Part shown: in pieces, positions 46,096 to 58,235 of the stretch
How the letters are laid out: the number at the start of each line of letters is the position of its first letter
How positions within the stretch are numbered: the stretch's first letter is position 1
From: Owenia fusiformis
Taxonomy: Eukaryota; Annelida; Polychaeta; Sabellida; Oweniidae
Direction: 5' to 3'
Length of the DNA: 64,000 nucleotides
NCBI GenBank assembly: GCA_903813345.2
Contig: CAIIXF020000005.1
Coordinates: 23,565,375 to 23,629,374, forward strand
Notes under the pieces: generated by a model
Seen by the model: the letters and a program-made list of their open reading frames with translations, nothing else
Databases searched by the model: none
Told to the model about the DNA's origin: nothing
Program-made: the position numbers and the translations under genes

Positions 46096-47132
46096 ACAAA
46101 ACAAAAGATATTTCATTTTCATGGTTTTATAACGTGGACTCTATTGGTCTACCTGACATTGAAAAAGTAAAGTGGAGAAACAATATTTGTAATTTTTTAT
46201 GAAGATTTTAAATATCACTTCATTTTGCATGTTTAATCCTAAAACCTACCTGGCACCTATAGTTTTATGTTAATTGAAGTAACTTACATTGAAATTTAAC
46301 AGTGTACAGGTATATGTGATGTTATCTGACACAATGAAATTCGTACCCATTAAACAGACAAAATGAGTGGAGTAAAATAATAATAATACAGTGATGGGAG
46401 GGGATCTAGCCATCATCCCTCACTGATTATTTTTTTAATGTTTTTTTAACTCACTTTAAAAAACCGCAACCTCACTTTTGCGATGATAACCTCACTGTAA
46501 GTATTTATTACAGGTTGTGCTTGATTTATAGCTATAAGATTGACATTTGCAGCTGGTAACTCTGTGCATTTTTAAATGGATCTCATTCTTAGTTCAGAAA
46601 ATTTCATTTCTCATTTCTTTGTTCAAAAAATAACTTGAAAATAGATTTTACCATACCATGCACCTATTTATTTAACAATTTAATAGTAAAACATTCTCAT
46701 GAAAAAAAATTCTTGCAGATTTGTGAATTTTCGAGCAGAAATTGTACAATCCCCTCCACCCATTTTGTCCATTTGATGGGCTTGAAGGTTTCTGTAATGA
46801 ATACAAGCTCGTTCTGTATCTTGGATTTTTTTCATAAAAACTAAGAATAAATAAATGTTATGCATATATGTATTTAAGATATTCTTTGGTGTTATTATCT
46901 CACAGAATGAAGGTCATGTAGAAGTAGAGAGATGGTTAGAAATTAGAGCTTAAAAATGTTATTTATAGTTCGAATACCACTTTTATCAAATAAAAATAAA
47001 ACAGGCCCAGCGTCATTTTACCAGAAACTTGAAGTCTTGAACTCAGGTTTTTCTCAATAGATTTTTTAAGAAACTGTAGTCAAAATAACACTGGCATAAT
47101 ATCAGTACATAGAGGTTATTTAATGGGAGGGA

Positions 47133-47275
47133 TGGAATATGGATTTTATTCCGAGGGAAAATATGATATTGGTCAAGGAAAATATCATATTGACCGAGGG
47201 CGATAGCCCGAGTGTCAATATGATATTTTCTGAGGCCAATATCATATTTTCTCAAGGAATAAATCCATATTCCAT
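47133..47275. mobile_element. 143-bp near-perfect palindrome
   Basis: The left arm TGGAATATGGATTTTATTCC through AATATCATATTGA pairs with the right arm ending GGAATAAATCCATATTCCA, around a loop with CGAGGGCGATAGCCCGAG, itself a small hairpin. It would extrude as a cruciform or transcribe to a long hairpin. It is probably a foldback or MITE of a widespread family. Confidence 0.75.
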
Positions 47276-47654
47276 CACGACCATCAATAACCTATTTATT
47301 TCATAATATTTTTTTTTCAATTTTTGTATGTCATCATCCAATGATTGTGACATAAAATTGGGGATCTATCTCCTCGATCGGTCTGAGTTCATTCCTCTCA
47401 CTCCGTAAAAAATCTACTAGGATTTTTATGTCACTTTTAGTTTTCTTCGAAGTATTGATATTTTCTTGACCTTTAATGAAGTCATCAACATCCTCTGTTG
47501 CATACCTAGACATATTTGTCACAGTAATAGACCTTTGTCACAGTAATAGACGTAAACTAGATGATAATAATTTCAATTTTCCAAACGATTTTTTTACTTC
47601 CTGTAGAGATGTGCTAGATGAAAAGCGTAAAACTCAAGAGAAATTACCGGGAAT

Positions 47655-47757
47655 ATTTCTGATACGGGATCTGATACGGGATTTTTGCTGATACGGGATT
47701 CAATACGGGATCTGATACGGGATTTTGGCTGATACGGGATCTAATACGGGATTTTTC
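47655..47757. repeat. GATACGGGAT minisatellite
   Basis: The word GATACGGGAT or AATACGGGAT recurs seven times at about 10-20 bp spacing. A separate 20-bp near-duplication (TTGTCACAGTAATAGAC) is at 47517-47551. Confidence 0.8.
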
Positions 47758-49079
47758 AAATAACACTTTTATTCCCTGTTATTTTCCCAGGGAAAACATG
47801 TTATTATGGAATAAAGTATATTATGGTTATATTAACAGTAAAATCAATCATTAAAAGGTGTGAGGAGGGAATGGTAGATATCATGGGGACTATTTGTGTG
47901 CAGTCTCAAGAATAACTTAGACATATGGAGGTACCATAAAATCACATTCCACTAACTCAATATTTCATCAAGAATAGTCTACTAGGTCCCTTAGATCCCT
48001 ACCTTAGTTAGATTATTTTGATTATTTATTGAATATCGCCCACATCATTTTACCCATAGTTACATTAAAAACCTCCAAAATTTTAATGTTAAGGTGGAAA
48101 TCCAGTTGAGATAATCACTGGTACTATGGAAAACAATGCATATCAAGCTTTCTCAAATATAGGAGGGAGCAACTTAACTGCAAATAGAGTGAATAATCCT
48201 TCATCAAACTTTCGAGCACTCTAACCATACATAGAAAAACAACATTCACTGTAATTACTGTTTTGTTATTAAGTTTAAGTTTATTTTCAATAATATGCTG
48301 TTTGGAGCATCACCATCTCATCCATATATTTACAAATAAATAAACTCATATTTTCATGCATAATCTAATCTATAAATTACATTCTACTCTATGTATATTT
48401 CTTCATGTTATGTTATATACACTTGCAACTGTAGAAAAAAAATTTCAAAGAACTTTACATTCTTGTAATATAACCACAAATGAATGAGAAGAAATACATC
48501 ATTGTAAAATATCTACAAACCTGTTTTACATTTTGTTTTGGCTAAATAATTTTTGAGTTCTTGTCTATCAATTCTGATTTCCTCAAGATTGACATTTGAA
48601 CCTTTGACACTCAACATTTTGAGTTTACTGACCTTTTATTTTTAAGGTCCTTTTATATTGTTTTAACTAATCATTTTAAAGTCAAATAAAGATTTGAAAA
48701 ATATGACCTTAAGAAACTAAAAGGTTATAGAAGGTCAACGGGAAGTTGGATCTCAATGTCAATTTCAGATTGGGAAACTTATTGCAATGGATTTGGAATA
48801 CTCTGAAATAAATCCTTTTTGGGAATCAAATTTCACAAAATTGGTAACATTTTCATTTGCTGGATGCTGAGGATATGTCTCGATGATATTTGAATGAAAA
48901 TTTGCTCAATATTCCAAAGAACTCTTGAAAGAGGTCAAGATCATACAATGGATTATATAATGATCTGTCCCTCTTTTTAGCTCACATGGTGAGCTTTTGC
49001 AATCACTCACTTGTTAAATCTATCACAAGTAACAGTCATAAACCTGGATGTGAATGGTGGTGATAGTTAGGAAAAATCA

Positions 49080-49335
49080 CCATGTTTTGGTCGCACTGTG
49101 TGTGTACAATAACATGTCCAAATGTACAACTACGAGTATGTGTACAACCATATACATGTATAGTTGTATATATGTGTTACTTTTTATGTTCATAACAATA
49201 TATTACATGTATAATTATTTGCATGCAGGTGTACAACTATGTAGATGTGCAACTATATACATGTACAACTAACGTACAACTACATATGTACAACTATATA
49301 CATGTACAACTACATATACATGAACATGTACAATC
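49080..49335. repeat. ACATGTACAACTATAT low-complexity repeat
   Basis: Variants of TACAACTATATACATG recur many times. The open frames here (rich in Tyr, Met, Thr) are products of the repeat. Confidence 0.8.
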
Positions 49336-50223
49336 TTTGGTATTCTTGCATGGATTCACATAAAACATTTCTCATTTTGTCACATTTTATCCAACTTATT
49401 TTTACCAAATGAAATAAAACTGCGTAAACATTATTTTACAGTTGACTAGGAAATGCAGGATGCAATAGATACTAGTGCTCAAACTCAAAACATTTTTCAA
49501 TGGATTTCAAGTGTCTATTTATTATTACATTATTAAAGTGAAGGTGATCTGAACTCGGTCTACTAAAATGTCTGCACACATACAAATAGTGGGATTTAAC
49601 GACTGGTGGGCCATCTACCAGAAAAAATAAAGTGCTTCATGGAGAAACAGAGAAGGCCCTTTCTTTAGCAAGTCTTTTTGATTGACCTTGTTTAAGAGTT
49701 ATTGTTTCAGGGCCTTCTTCAGGATATGTATAGGAACAAATAAATAATTGTTTTTCATAAACCTATTCTAGAGCTGGGAAGTGGAGACTCTGTTTCGCAT
49801 ATCTGAAGAGTGCAAAAACATTATTTGACATTTTGTAACCAATGGTAAAAAATTTCAGGCAACTCAAATATTCAAACTACATACATAGACTAACACATTG
49901 GGACAACGATTATACATACTCCAAACAACAGTACTATTCTAGAATATTTGGCACCAAAAGAAGGTTACAAAATGTCATACTATTAGTATACTCAATCAAG
50001 TAATTATAATTAAAAGGCATTTTGATCACAAATGCAACATTGCATACAGTGATAAATAATACTTAGTACTAAAGAGGTCACTGTGTAATACACAAATCAC
50101 ACACATGGAGACATTTTTGCATGATATCTACATTTTCATGAATCAGAAAATACTATTCAATTATTACATTGATAATAAATACAATAATACTGCAAAATAT
50201 AGATTTAAATGTTTCAAAACCAG

Positions 50224-50777
50224 TTATTTTTTCTCTGGTGTCTGTTTAGTATCAGTGGAGGGAATGCTTTGAGGGAAACCAGGCCAGGGAGGTAAGGGAA
50301 CATTTTGTGGGTAAGGATATGAAGGGGGTAAGGGGTTACTGAACCCAGGAAAGGAATAGGGGTTAGAAGGGAATCCTCCAAATGGGCTGTTCCTCATGTT
50401 ATCATATTTGGAATACATGTCACCACCATCTGCATGTGACGAGTGTGGTTGTGAAGAATCACCATTTCCTGTCTGCTGTTGTGATAACAAACTGTCCATG
50501 TCAAATGGGTGTTGTTTCTTGTGTTGAGTAACAGATGGAGCCACAATAGTTTCTCCACCAGACAGAGTCTGGTGGTTTATAATTTGTTCAGATTTTGGAG
50601 TATCATCATAGTTTTTTAAGTCCGAGCTTGGAGATTGTCCATCAGCTGATTTTTCTTCATTGGAGACCCCATTCATCATGTCACGAATTCCACTGGATTG
50701 TTCCAACAGGTTGGTAAGCATTGATTTTGATTTGGAGGAGTTTGTAGTTAAACTAAGGGGTCTGTCACCACTGCTGG
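50224..50777 (-). CDS. RAD54L2: RAD54L2 last coding exon
   Basis: Encodes the low-complexity tail from [11 protein letters not shown] to TKQTPEKK and a stop at 50226-50224. Acceptor CATTTATAG. The frame stays open past the acceptor to 50910, but those residues look intronic. Confidence 0.88.
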
Positions 50778-53700
50778 CTATAAATGAAGAAAGGTGCATT
50801 TGAACACTAAAAGCCACTTTACTGTACATATGAACACTATAAACCCCCAACTTTTTGAAGGGCCTGGACAACAATGATATTGTTGTCAAAGAAAGATGTT
50901 GAATCATCAAAGATGTTATTTCAAACTACCAGTGATTTTCCTAAAAATGTTGCAGGTTGTAAAAAGATGGGCTGTTAAGAGTAAATTGTCCATTGAGCAT
51001 ATCTTGGATATACATATAAGTTGTGACATGACCAGTAACACCATGTCCATGATACACCTCTTTGAGTAAATAATTAACATTTCAATCAGATTGAAGCATA
51101 CAATCACTGAGTGATATAAAGAAGACTTCAGATCAAAACTTTTGTTTTCCAATTTTGAATACTTTTCTAAAAAATTGACTTTGACCAATATCACAGTATG
51201 TCAATTCTTCACTTCTTTAAAAATCAATGACAATTTACTAGTCAAATGAAAGTTGACAAATAGCAACAAGGATAAAATTGGGCTCATAAGTGCAACTTTT
51301 GAAGATTTATTTTTTCAATATTGCAAGGAAGTTTTATTTTTTCAATATTGCAAGTCCACCAAATTAAGTAGCCGCCAAATATTCAAAACAGCTAATCCAC
51401 CTTGAAAATGAGTTGCACCACATTCATTAAGTAGAAGTACAGTACTTTAGCCCTAATTGTGGTATCCCAGTAGTGGTATCCCTAGATATGACAACAAATC
51501 AGTTAATGATGAATCCCCAAAGTGCTCCTATATCCACCCTTAAATATCTGTAGATAGTGATTCAGAAGTAAGAGGGTGAGGTGAAGTGTGCTCATTAGAG
51601 TGAGGTTTTATTTAAAGAGTTTATTCTAAGAGAATTATATATACATGTATACTAGTCAAGATCTATATGGTATTGACAATTTTTATGAACTGATGTGAGA
51701 ATGAGTGATGTATGCCTTAAATGACTGATAAAAGAGAGATTAACCAAGTATATGTCCATCTTTTATATTGACTGATTCAATGCAAAGTCTCTATTAAGTC
51801 CATTTTTCAATTCTGATTGCATGCAATTATCCAAATTTTTGGCTCCTTGGTACTATTTTTCATAGATGCCTGTTACCTAAGCTATCCCCATCAGAATATG
51901 TTGTCGTTGTTGATGTTGTTGAACCAGTAGCTCCACCTAGTGGGGGCGTTGAATCACCTTTACTGTTAGGAGCTGACCTGACTGCAAATATTTTCCCCTG
52001 GCCTGTGCGAATGTAGACACCTCTTGGGGTTTTGATGACGAGAACTTGAGATCCAGCAGGTACTTTCTGGGGCCCACTGGTGGTGGAGGACGTTGTTCCA
52101 GGAATTGTGATATCTACATACAGGATGATTTACACAAATTTATCACAAGGGACAGCATGGATTTCTTGTTTTATCAATTATATTTTTAGTATAGGCATTC
52201 TAACAATACCATTTCTACAAAGGTTATCATTGAAAAATGTCACATAGTTTTATTCAAAATGCTAGTAATCTGAATAGAAAATAATTTTGGTATACTTTGT
52301 TGTTTCACTGTTAATATATTTTTAAGTTAATACCTGTCGTAGTAATGATCTGCTGCACATGTACGCCAGGGCGCTGTAGAGACTGAACATTGATAGGTGG
52401 CCCTGAATCGGAGAAGGATGGCTGCATAGGAATGGGAGCACTCTGGAGGGGTTTGACACTGGGGATATGCCGACTAGGGAGCCTGCCTGCCAGTCCAGGC
52501 ATTGTAGATCTAAAAGACACAAGAATATTCAGATGAATTAAATTGAAGGGCATTGTAGATCTAAAAGACACAAGAATATTCAGATGAATTAAATTGAAGG
52601 GCATTGTAGATCTAAAAGACACAAGAATATTCAGATGAATTAAATTGAAAGGCATTGTAGATCTAAAAGACACAAGAAGATTCAGATGAATTAAATTGAA
52701 GGGCATTGTAGATCTAAAAGACACAAGAATATTCAGATGAATTAAATTGAAGGGCATTGTAGATCTAAAAGACACAAGAATATTCAGATGAATTAAATTG
52801 AAGGGCATTGTAGATCTAAAAGACACAAGAATATTCAGATGAATTAAATTGAAGGGCATTGTACATAGAAGCCTGTCCATGTTAAGAAACCAGTTAGGAT
52901 GACTGTTCCTTTTGGTACTCAAATATGAAGCTCCTTGGTTTCTGGACACGAAAATAATATTTGAACTCAATTTTTGTGGATATTACCCGTAGTATAAATT
53001 GAGCGAGTATCTATAACAGGCAAGGTAGTAAGATAGAATATGACTGACATTAGTGAAATGTGAACACTTAAACTTAATTAAAACAATAGTTAATGTACAA
53101 GTATTACCTTGAAATGTTGAGATTTGGGTTGGCACCAGTTGATGTTTTAGGATACCATGTGGAGTAGGAGGGTCGAGAATAGGTAGTGTTCATCTTCTTC
53201 TCATATTCGTACCCCTGTTTGGCTAGCCTCTTTTCACTCTTTGTCAATTTTTGTTCCTTATTGTCAACCAGTAATGATTCATGGGTAAATGGCTCCTTTA
53301 ACATAAAATGATTGGGTAAATGACTTGTTCAACAAAAAATGATTCCTGGGTAAATGGTAAAACCATTATAACTTAGTAATATCATAGTTCTTAGGATTTT
53401 CTTTTCATTAACCTATTTGACATCTTCCATTACTAACTTGCATCAATTTTTTTGTTATACAGGGCACCATACACTTTTCAATGTCTCCCTCCATCTACAT
53501 ATATTTCAGTATGATATGTATAAATAATAAATTAAAATTGAAATAAATTGAAAAAGCAGAGTTATAGTATCTATTTTTTACCTTTGTGATCCAATGGCCA
53601 TCTCTTTTTAGTACATTCAAGAGTAAAGGATCATGACACACCCCATCAAAGTTGTTGAAGTTGATCAATGGCAATTCTACATCCTAAACGAGTAATAAAA

Positions 53701-56179
53701 ATAGAGAAAATTGCATGGTATCTTGGAAAAGTAGTAAAATATGTTGCAAATTCATTATTAAAAAAATTATTTTATAAACTGTCATCTCAAAAATAAAGGC
53801 TCAAAATGAGGATATGAGAATGAAATATTATTTGCCTCTTTAGGGGTGACATAACGTCAAAAATATCTATATTTATCAAAACATTTGCTTGTTTTGGGGT
53901 AAATATTGACTTCAGCAAGTATAAAATCTCTGGATTGTTAAATGAAAGGGCTGTCTATTATGAGTTGGTCAACATTTTTCTCTTAGCCTAAACCAGTGAT
54001 CAAAAAATTGTGAAAAAATTAGTACCATGGGTACTGGGCTCACATGGTGACAGAAAAAAACGGATATAATTTTTTGCTGATTTTTTTGTTACAAAATTAT
54101 TTCAAGCCATCTGTCTCTCAGTCAATTAAAATGGCTGAAAAAAAAACAGATATAATTTTTTGCCAATAATTTGTAACAAAATTATTTCATACCACTACTC
54201 TTTACAGTGACATGGCTTTTTGCAATGCAAGACACCTGAAATTATTTGTAAAGCTAGGAAATGGGCCAAAATTGAATTTCGTGAGACAAAAATGGCGACC
54301 ATTTTGAAATCAGGCAAGCTTTTGAACCAGGAGTCATAGGGGAGTTTTTTGTATTGATGTTGAACAAAACAAAAATAACTTGAAACTGGAATCCTATCGA
54401 CAGAGGTTTTAAGCAAATGGTCCAAAAGAGGATTTCACGAGACAGATGGACAAATCAATGTTAACTAAAATGGCTGAAAATAAAAAAAACGGATATAATA
54501 TTTTGCCGATTTTTTGTAACAAAATTATTTCATACAACTACCTTTTACAGTGACATGGCTTTTTACAATGCAGGACAGCTGAAATTATTTGTAAAGCTAG
54601 GAAATGGGCAAAAAGTGAATGGCAACCATTTTGAAAATAGGCGAGCTTTTGAACCAAGAGTCATAGGAGAGTTTTTTGTATTGATGTTGAACAAAATTAA
54701 CTTAAAATGGGAATCCTATCGACAGAGGGTTTAAGGTAAATGGTCCAAAAGTGGATTTTGCGAGACAGATGGACAAATCAATGTTAACTAAAATGGCTGA
54801 AAATAAATAAATGGATATAATTTTTCGCTGATTTTTGGTAACAAAATTATTTCATACATCTATTCTTTACATTGACATGGATTTTTACAATGTAGGACAC
54901 TTGAAATTATTTGTAAAGCTAGGAAATGGGTCAAAAGTGAATTTCGCGAGACAAAAATGGCGGCCATTTTGAAATCAGGCAAGCTTTTGAACCAGGAGTC
55001 ATAGGGGAGTTTTCTGTATTGATGTTGAACAGAAATAACTTAAAACAGGAATCCTATCGACAGAGGTTTTAAAACGTGCCACTATTGTTGACGGACGGAC
55101 AGACGGACAGACAGACGGACAGACAGACGGACAAGTGAGTGATTGCAAAAGCTCACCATGTGAGCTAAAAATTACACATTATCAATGGTCAACTTAAGAA
55201 TGGTAACAATTCAATTTGAAAAATATTTATAATGTCATTTGGGTTAACTAAAACAATAATGTAAATTAAATTGTAAACATTCATTGACAGTGATTTTTTA
55301 TGATAATCAGTTAAAGAGAAAACATGTTGAAATCAATTCACCAACAATAATAAAAATTAAATTGTTAACATTCGATGACACTGAATTGAGGATGCGTATT
55401 TTTCATCAATTCATGAATAACCATGAGCACTCCTTTATTCAATGAGATCAACCATGCACATTTTGAAATGCTTACCTGATACTGCAATAATGTCTCCACT
55501 TGTTTCTTAGTGAAATGATTCTGTGGGTTAAGTTCATCAACAACACGATCTGAAAACATAATGTACATGGCAATTTCTGATTTTGATATACTTAGTATCA
55601 ATTCTTTTCAGTATAACCGATCAAAACTGCTGGAACTCACTTGAGTCTCTTGCCAACATTTTTGTAACAGTCCGTGTACCAAAATTGCAATTTGAAAATG
55701 TCAAAAATGAGATATTGCATTATTTAGATAGGGTAAACTAAGTTTGCTAAAGCAATTTTCTAACAATAAAACATTCTTCTTTTAAAACATTTTTGTGAAT
55801 ATATATTTGTTGATCAGGATATCTACCTGAATTTTTATTAATTTGAACAAACATGTGTAATGTGGGGAGTTGACAGGGAAGCTATCTGGCTATAGGCCTA
55901 TAGTAGTCACGTATGTCCATCATTCAAGTTGAATTCTAAGAGAAAAATTTGAAATATCATCAAACAAACCTACCTGACATTCCCTGCTTGTTGATTTGTC
56001 TCTCATATATCCTCCGCTCCAAGGTATTGTCTGTCACAAATCTATATACAAAGGTCTCTTTAGTTTGACCATAACGGTAGACACGACACACAGCCTGGCA
56101 GTCGTGACAGGGATTCCACGAGGCATCAAAGATGATCACTCTATTTGCACCAATCAGGTTTATACCTAGGCATCCAGCC
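50224..56179 (-). CDS. RAD54L2: RAD54L2 (ARIP4) C-terminal part, seven coding exons in the window
   Basis: The exons 56179-55974, 55549-55476, 53683-53582, 53295-53108, 52509-52334, 52113-51877 and 50777-50224 join in frame to 511 residues and a TAA. RAD54L2 is a nuclear SNF2-family DNA-dependent ATPase that modulates nuclear-receptor transcription. The first exon holds helicase motifs V ([17 protein letters not shown]) and VI ([11 protein letters not shown]). The following residues match the family closely ([45 protein letters not shown]). The C-terminal tail is rich in Pro, Ser and Tyr ([18 protein letters not shown]). Earlier helicase exons are not seen up to 64000, so an intron longer than 7.8 kb is implied. 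The fifth exon has a repeated acceptor. Confidence 0.94.
51877..52113 (-). CDS. RAD54L2: RAD54L2 coding exon
   Basis: 237 nt. Encodes [13 protein letters not shown] and [17 protein letters not shown], which matches vertebrate RAD54L2 (IVIPG..., YIRTSDGRIFAIRA), then a Thr/Ser-rich stretch. Confidence 0.93.
52334..52509 (-). CDS. RAD54L2: RAD54L2 coding exon with repeated acceptor
   Basis: Taken from the acceptor nearest the conserved sequence. Encodes [26 protein letters not shown] and [15 protein letters not shown], the last matching the vertebrate LQRAGVFVQKIVTTT. Six further identical acceptors lie upstream at 51-bp steps, so the true 5' boundary may vary. Confidence 0.88.
52499..52862 (-). 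repeat. 51-bp tandem array of 3' splice sites, seven full copies
   Basis: Seven copies start at 52499, 52550, 52601, 52652, 52703, 52754 and 52805. An 8-bp partial copy follows at 52856. Only two substitutions separate them. On the minus strand each copy carries a pyrimidine-rich TTCTTGTGTCTTTTAG acceptor followed by ATCTACAATGCC. The unit is 17 codons with no stop, so every acceptor choice keeps the RAD54L2 frame and each added copy adds 17 residues. Confidence 0.97.
53108..53295 (-). CDS. RAD54L2: RAD54L2 coding exon
   Basis: 188 nt. Encodes [20 protein letters not shown] and [12 protein letters not shown], matching the vertebrate KEPFEHESLL...RPSYAQYYP region. Confidence 0.94.
53582..53683 (-). 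CDS. RAD54L2: RAD54L2 coding exon
   Basis: 34 codons, phase 0-0. Encodes [20 protein letters not shown] through KRDGHWITK, just before the conserved EPF block. Confidence 0.88.
54040..55170. mobile_element. Pearl/CvA-like tandem-core element with microsatellite and terminal hairpin
   Basis: Three copies of a ~320-340-bp unit (starting near 54127, 54467 and 54788 with AAAATGGCTGAAAA) and a partial first copy are followed by a GACGGACAGA microsatellite (about 55085-55134) and the hairpin GCTCACCATGTGAGC (55151-55165). This plan fits bivalve pearl/CvA elements, now regarded as non-autonomous Helentrons. Lies in a RAD54L2 intron. Confidence 0.6.
55476..55549 (-). CDS. RAD54L2: RAD54L2 coding exon
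   Basis: 74 nt. Encodes [20 protein letters not shown], matching the vertebrate RVVDDLNPMLNFTRKEVENL. Confidence 0.95.
55974..56179 (-). CDS. RAD54L2: RAD54L2 coding exon with helicase motifs V and VI
   Basis: 206 nt. Encodes [20 protein letters not shown] and [18 protein letters not shown]. Acceptor GTTCCAG, donor GTCAG|GTAGGT. Confidence 0.96.
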
Positions 56180-56929
56180 CTGGAACATACAGGAAATAAA
56201 AATATTTTTATTCATATAATATACACAATATGATTCATTAAAAACATGACATTTGTCCATATAAATCCCTTGACAGTGACATTATCCGAGTCTTACATCT
56301 GAGACTCTTTCAGAGAATAAACTGCAAAGACTCACACATTCTGAGCTTTGCAAATTCTTGTTTGAGTAATTTAAACTTGTTTTCTGATGAGGAATGACCA
56401 AAGGCCTTCCTTCCTTCAGGATTATTGATACTTGCTCTTTTGTAAATCTATTTTGTAGTTCGAGAATTTTGAAACTCTATCAAAGAACATTAGGCTTCAG
56501 AGCTGATAAATGGCATTAGAGTCGATTTCATGGTTTAAAACCTTCTCTCTGATGATTCTATTTTCGAATTATGCATGAATGTCCTTTCAAAGTCGATGTT
56601 TGAACCTTTAAAAAGCCATGTTTAGACTGAGGATTTTAAAAGGTCTGAGGAACTTTTATAATTGAAATTTTTCTTGATAAACCGGAAGTAAATTAATGAG
56701 TCGAGTAAATGGTGATCATGTTCTTTTTATGGAACGGGGAAGTCAAATTATTACGAATAGACATCATTGTAAGCATAATTAAATCATTTATAAGCATTTA
56801 AAAATTTGAAATGATCAAAATATTTTCACACCAACCTCAGAGAACACACAACACACTTCCGGTTTTATAATCGATGATTTTATGGATCCAATTTTTTTTA
56901 TGAATTTGTCAGATATATGAGTATATCAT

Positions 56930-57470
56930 AATTTTTTTTATTTTTCAATATGTTCTGATGAATTTTTCACAGAATGTGTAGTATAGAATGCTGTATCAGT
57001 CTATCAAAAATCAAAAAATATTTGGTATAACAGAAATATTATTCAAGAAATGGTTGCCATAGTAACCAGAAATCAAGGCACTCGGGGCAAATAAAAAAAC
57101 TAACTATGTTTAAATGCATAATAAGTTATCATATATGCTGTGAAACACATCGTTAATACCATGTGTTCTTGACTATTTTGTTGAACTATTACAATGGTCA
57201 TGTGAATTAGGTGATCTCATATTTAAGATCACATTTTAATGTGTTTGATCATTTGTGAGAGATTATTATGGATGTAAACATGGTTAATTAAGATCATTCT
57301 CTCAATTATTTTTATTTGCCCCGGGTGCCTTGATTTCTGGTTACTATGACAATCGTTACTTATCTAATATTTCTGTTATAACAAATATTTTTTGATAGAT
57401 TAATACAGTATTCTATACTGCAGATTCTATGAAACTTTCATTAGAATATATTGAAAAATAAAAAAATTAG
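56930..57470. mobile_element. Large inverted repeat (foldback/MITE)
   Basis: The left arm at 56930-57098 and the right arm at 57308-57470 are reverse-complementary at roughly 85%, sharing GGTTGCCATAGTAACCAGAA-like and AATCAAGGCACYCGGGGCAA words. The loop is about 210 bp. No coding capacity. The flanking parts of 56180-58204 are otherwise gene-free. Confidence 0.7.
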
Positions 57471-58204
57471 AGAGATATTATGAGAATTTTATGATGTACC
57501 CTTGTATATGTATGTATACTTGTTTTGATTGTTAAATTACAAAATAGGTAGAGTAAAGAATAAGTCAAAGTCGTTTGAAATTAGTCCCAGAAGCAATATT
57601 TTGTTATTTCTGTTGCCCAGAATTTCTTTAAATACTGTAGATGACTGACTTCCGACTGTATACAAATATTATGGGAAATAATTTGTGAAATGAGAGATTT
57701 CAGTTTTAAAGATTAGCCAAATAACTCTTAAGTTCATGGCTTACATAGGACTGCCACATACAATCTCTAAATCCTATGAAGTCATTATTATGTATATAGT
57801 AGAATCAGATATAGGATTTCTAGGATGTTAAATGAAATATTCTTTGACTAATAGTTTGAATAATGTGTTCCTAAAGCTCTTTATCAATACAGTATATTTA
57901 TTTAATACAGCAAGTTTGCTATGCTTATCAAATCATGTAAAGAGATCCTTTCAAAAGTTCCTTTTAATTCACGTTGACATAAATACCGCATAAAGTATTC
58001 AATGGTGAAAAACCTTTATGTGGCCTGCCAGCAGTAACCAATCAAAATCCAGTATAACATTCATACTGCATAAACCAAATTCCCATCAGGAAGTAATATT
58101 GTTATCATGTTGATAAGTTGCTTGGTAAAGACATGTTGAGAGAAATTATGGATACATTGATTGATATTTGAGACACTGCTATTCCAATATTAGAGCTTAG
58201 AGCT

Positions 58205-58235
58205 ATGATGCAAGCTGTACACAAGAAAATAAGAA
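58205..58235 (+). CDS. LRR/death-domain gene, proposed exon 1
   Basis: Encodes MMQAVHKKIR plus one base and joins in phase 1 to exon 2. Short, so less certain than the other exons. Confidence 0.6.

Larger units (their letters stand above)
44924..50223. other. Intergenic region between convergent SLMAP and RAD54L2
   Basis: Presumably contains both 3' UTRs, whose ends I cannot fix. The first 300 bp after the SLMAP stop are a loose CATCC/ATGAGRC-rich repeat. The remainder is repeats listed separately and unique AT-rich sequence with no coding signature. Confidence 0.45.

Noticed and set aside
49054-49272. Tyr/Met/Cys-rich open frame
   Set aside because: Encoded by the TACAACTATATACATG repeat; no codon-like bias.
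50778-50910. Open frame upstream of the last RAD54L2 exon
   Set aside because: Beyond a good acceptor; residues are low-quality and the phase join works only at 50777.
52863-52970. Open frame beyond the 51-bp array
   Set aside because: It has no homology and lies in the intron; the open frame is a by-product of the stop-free array.
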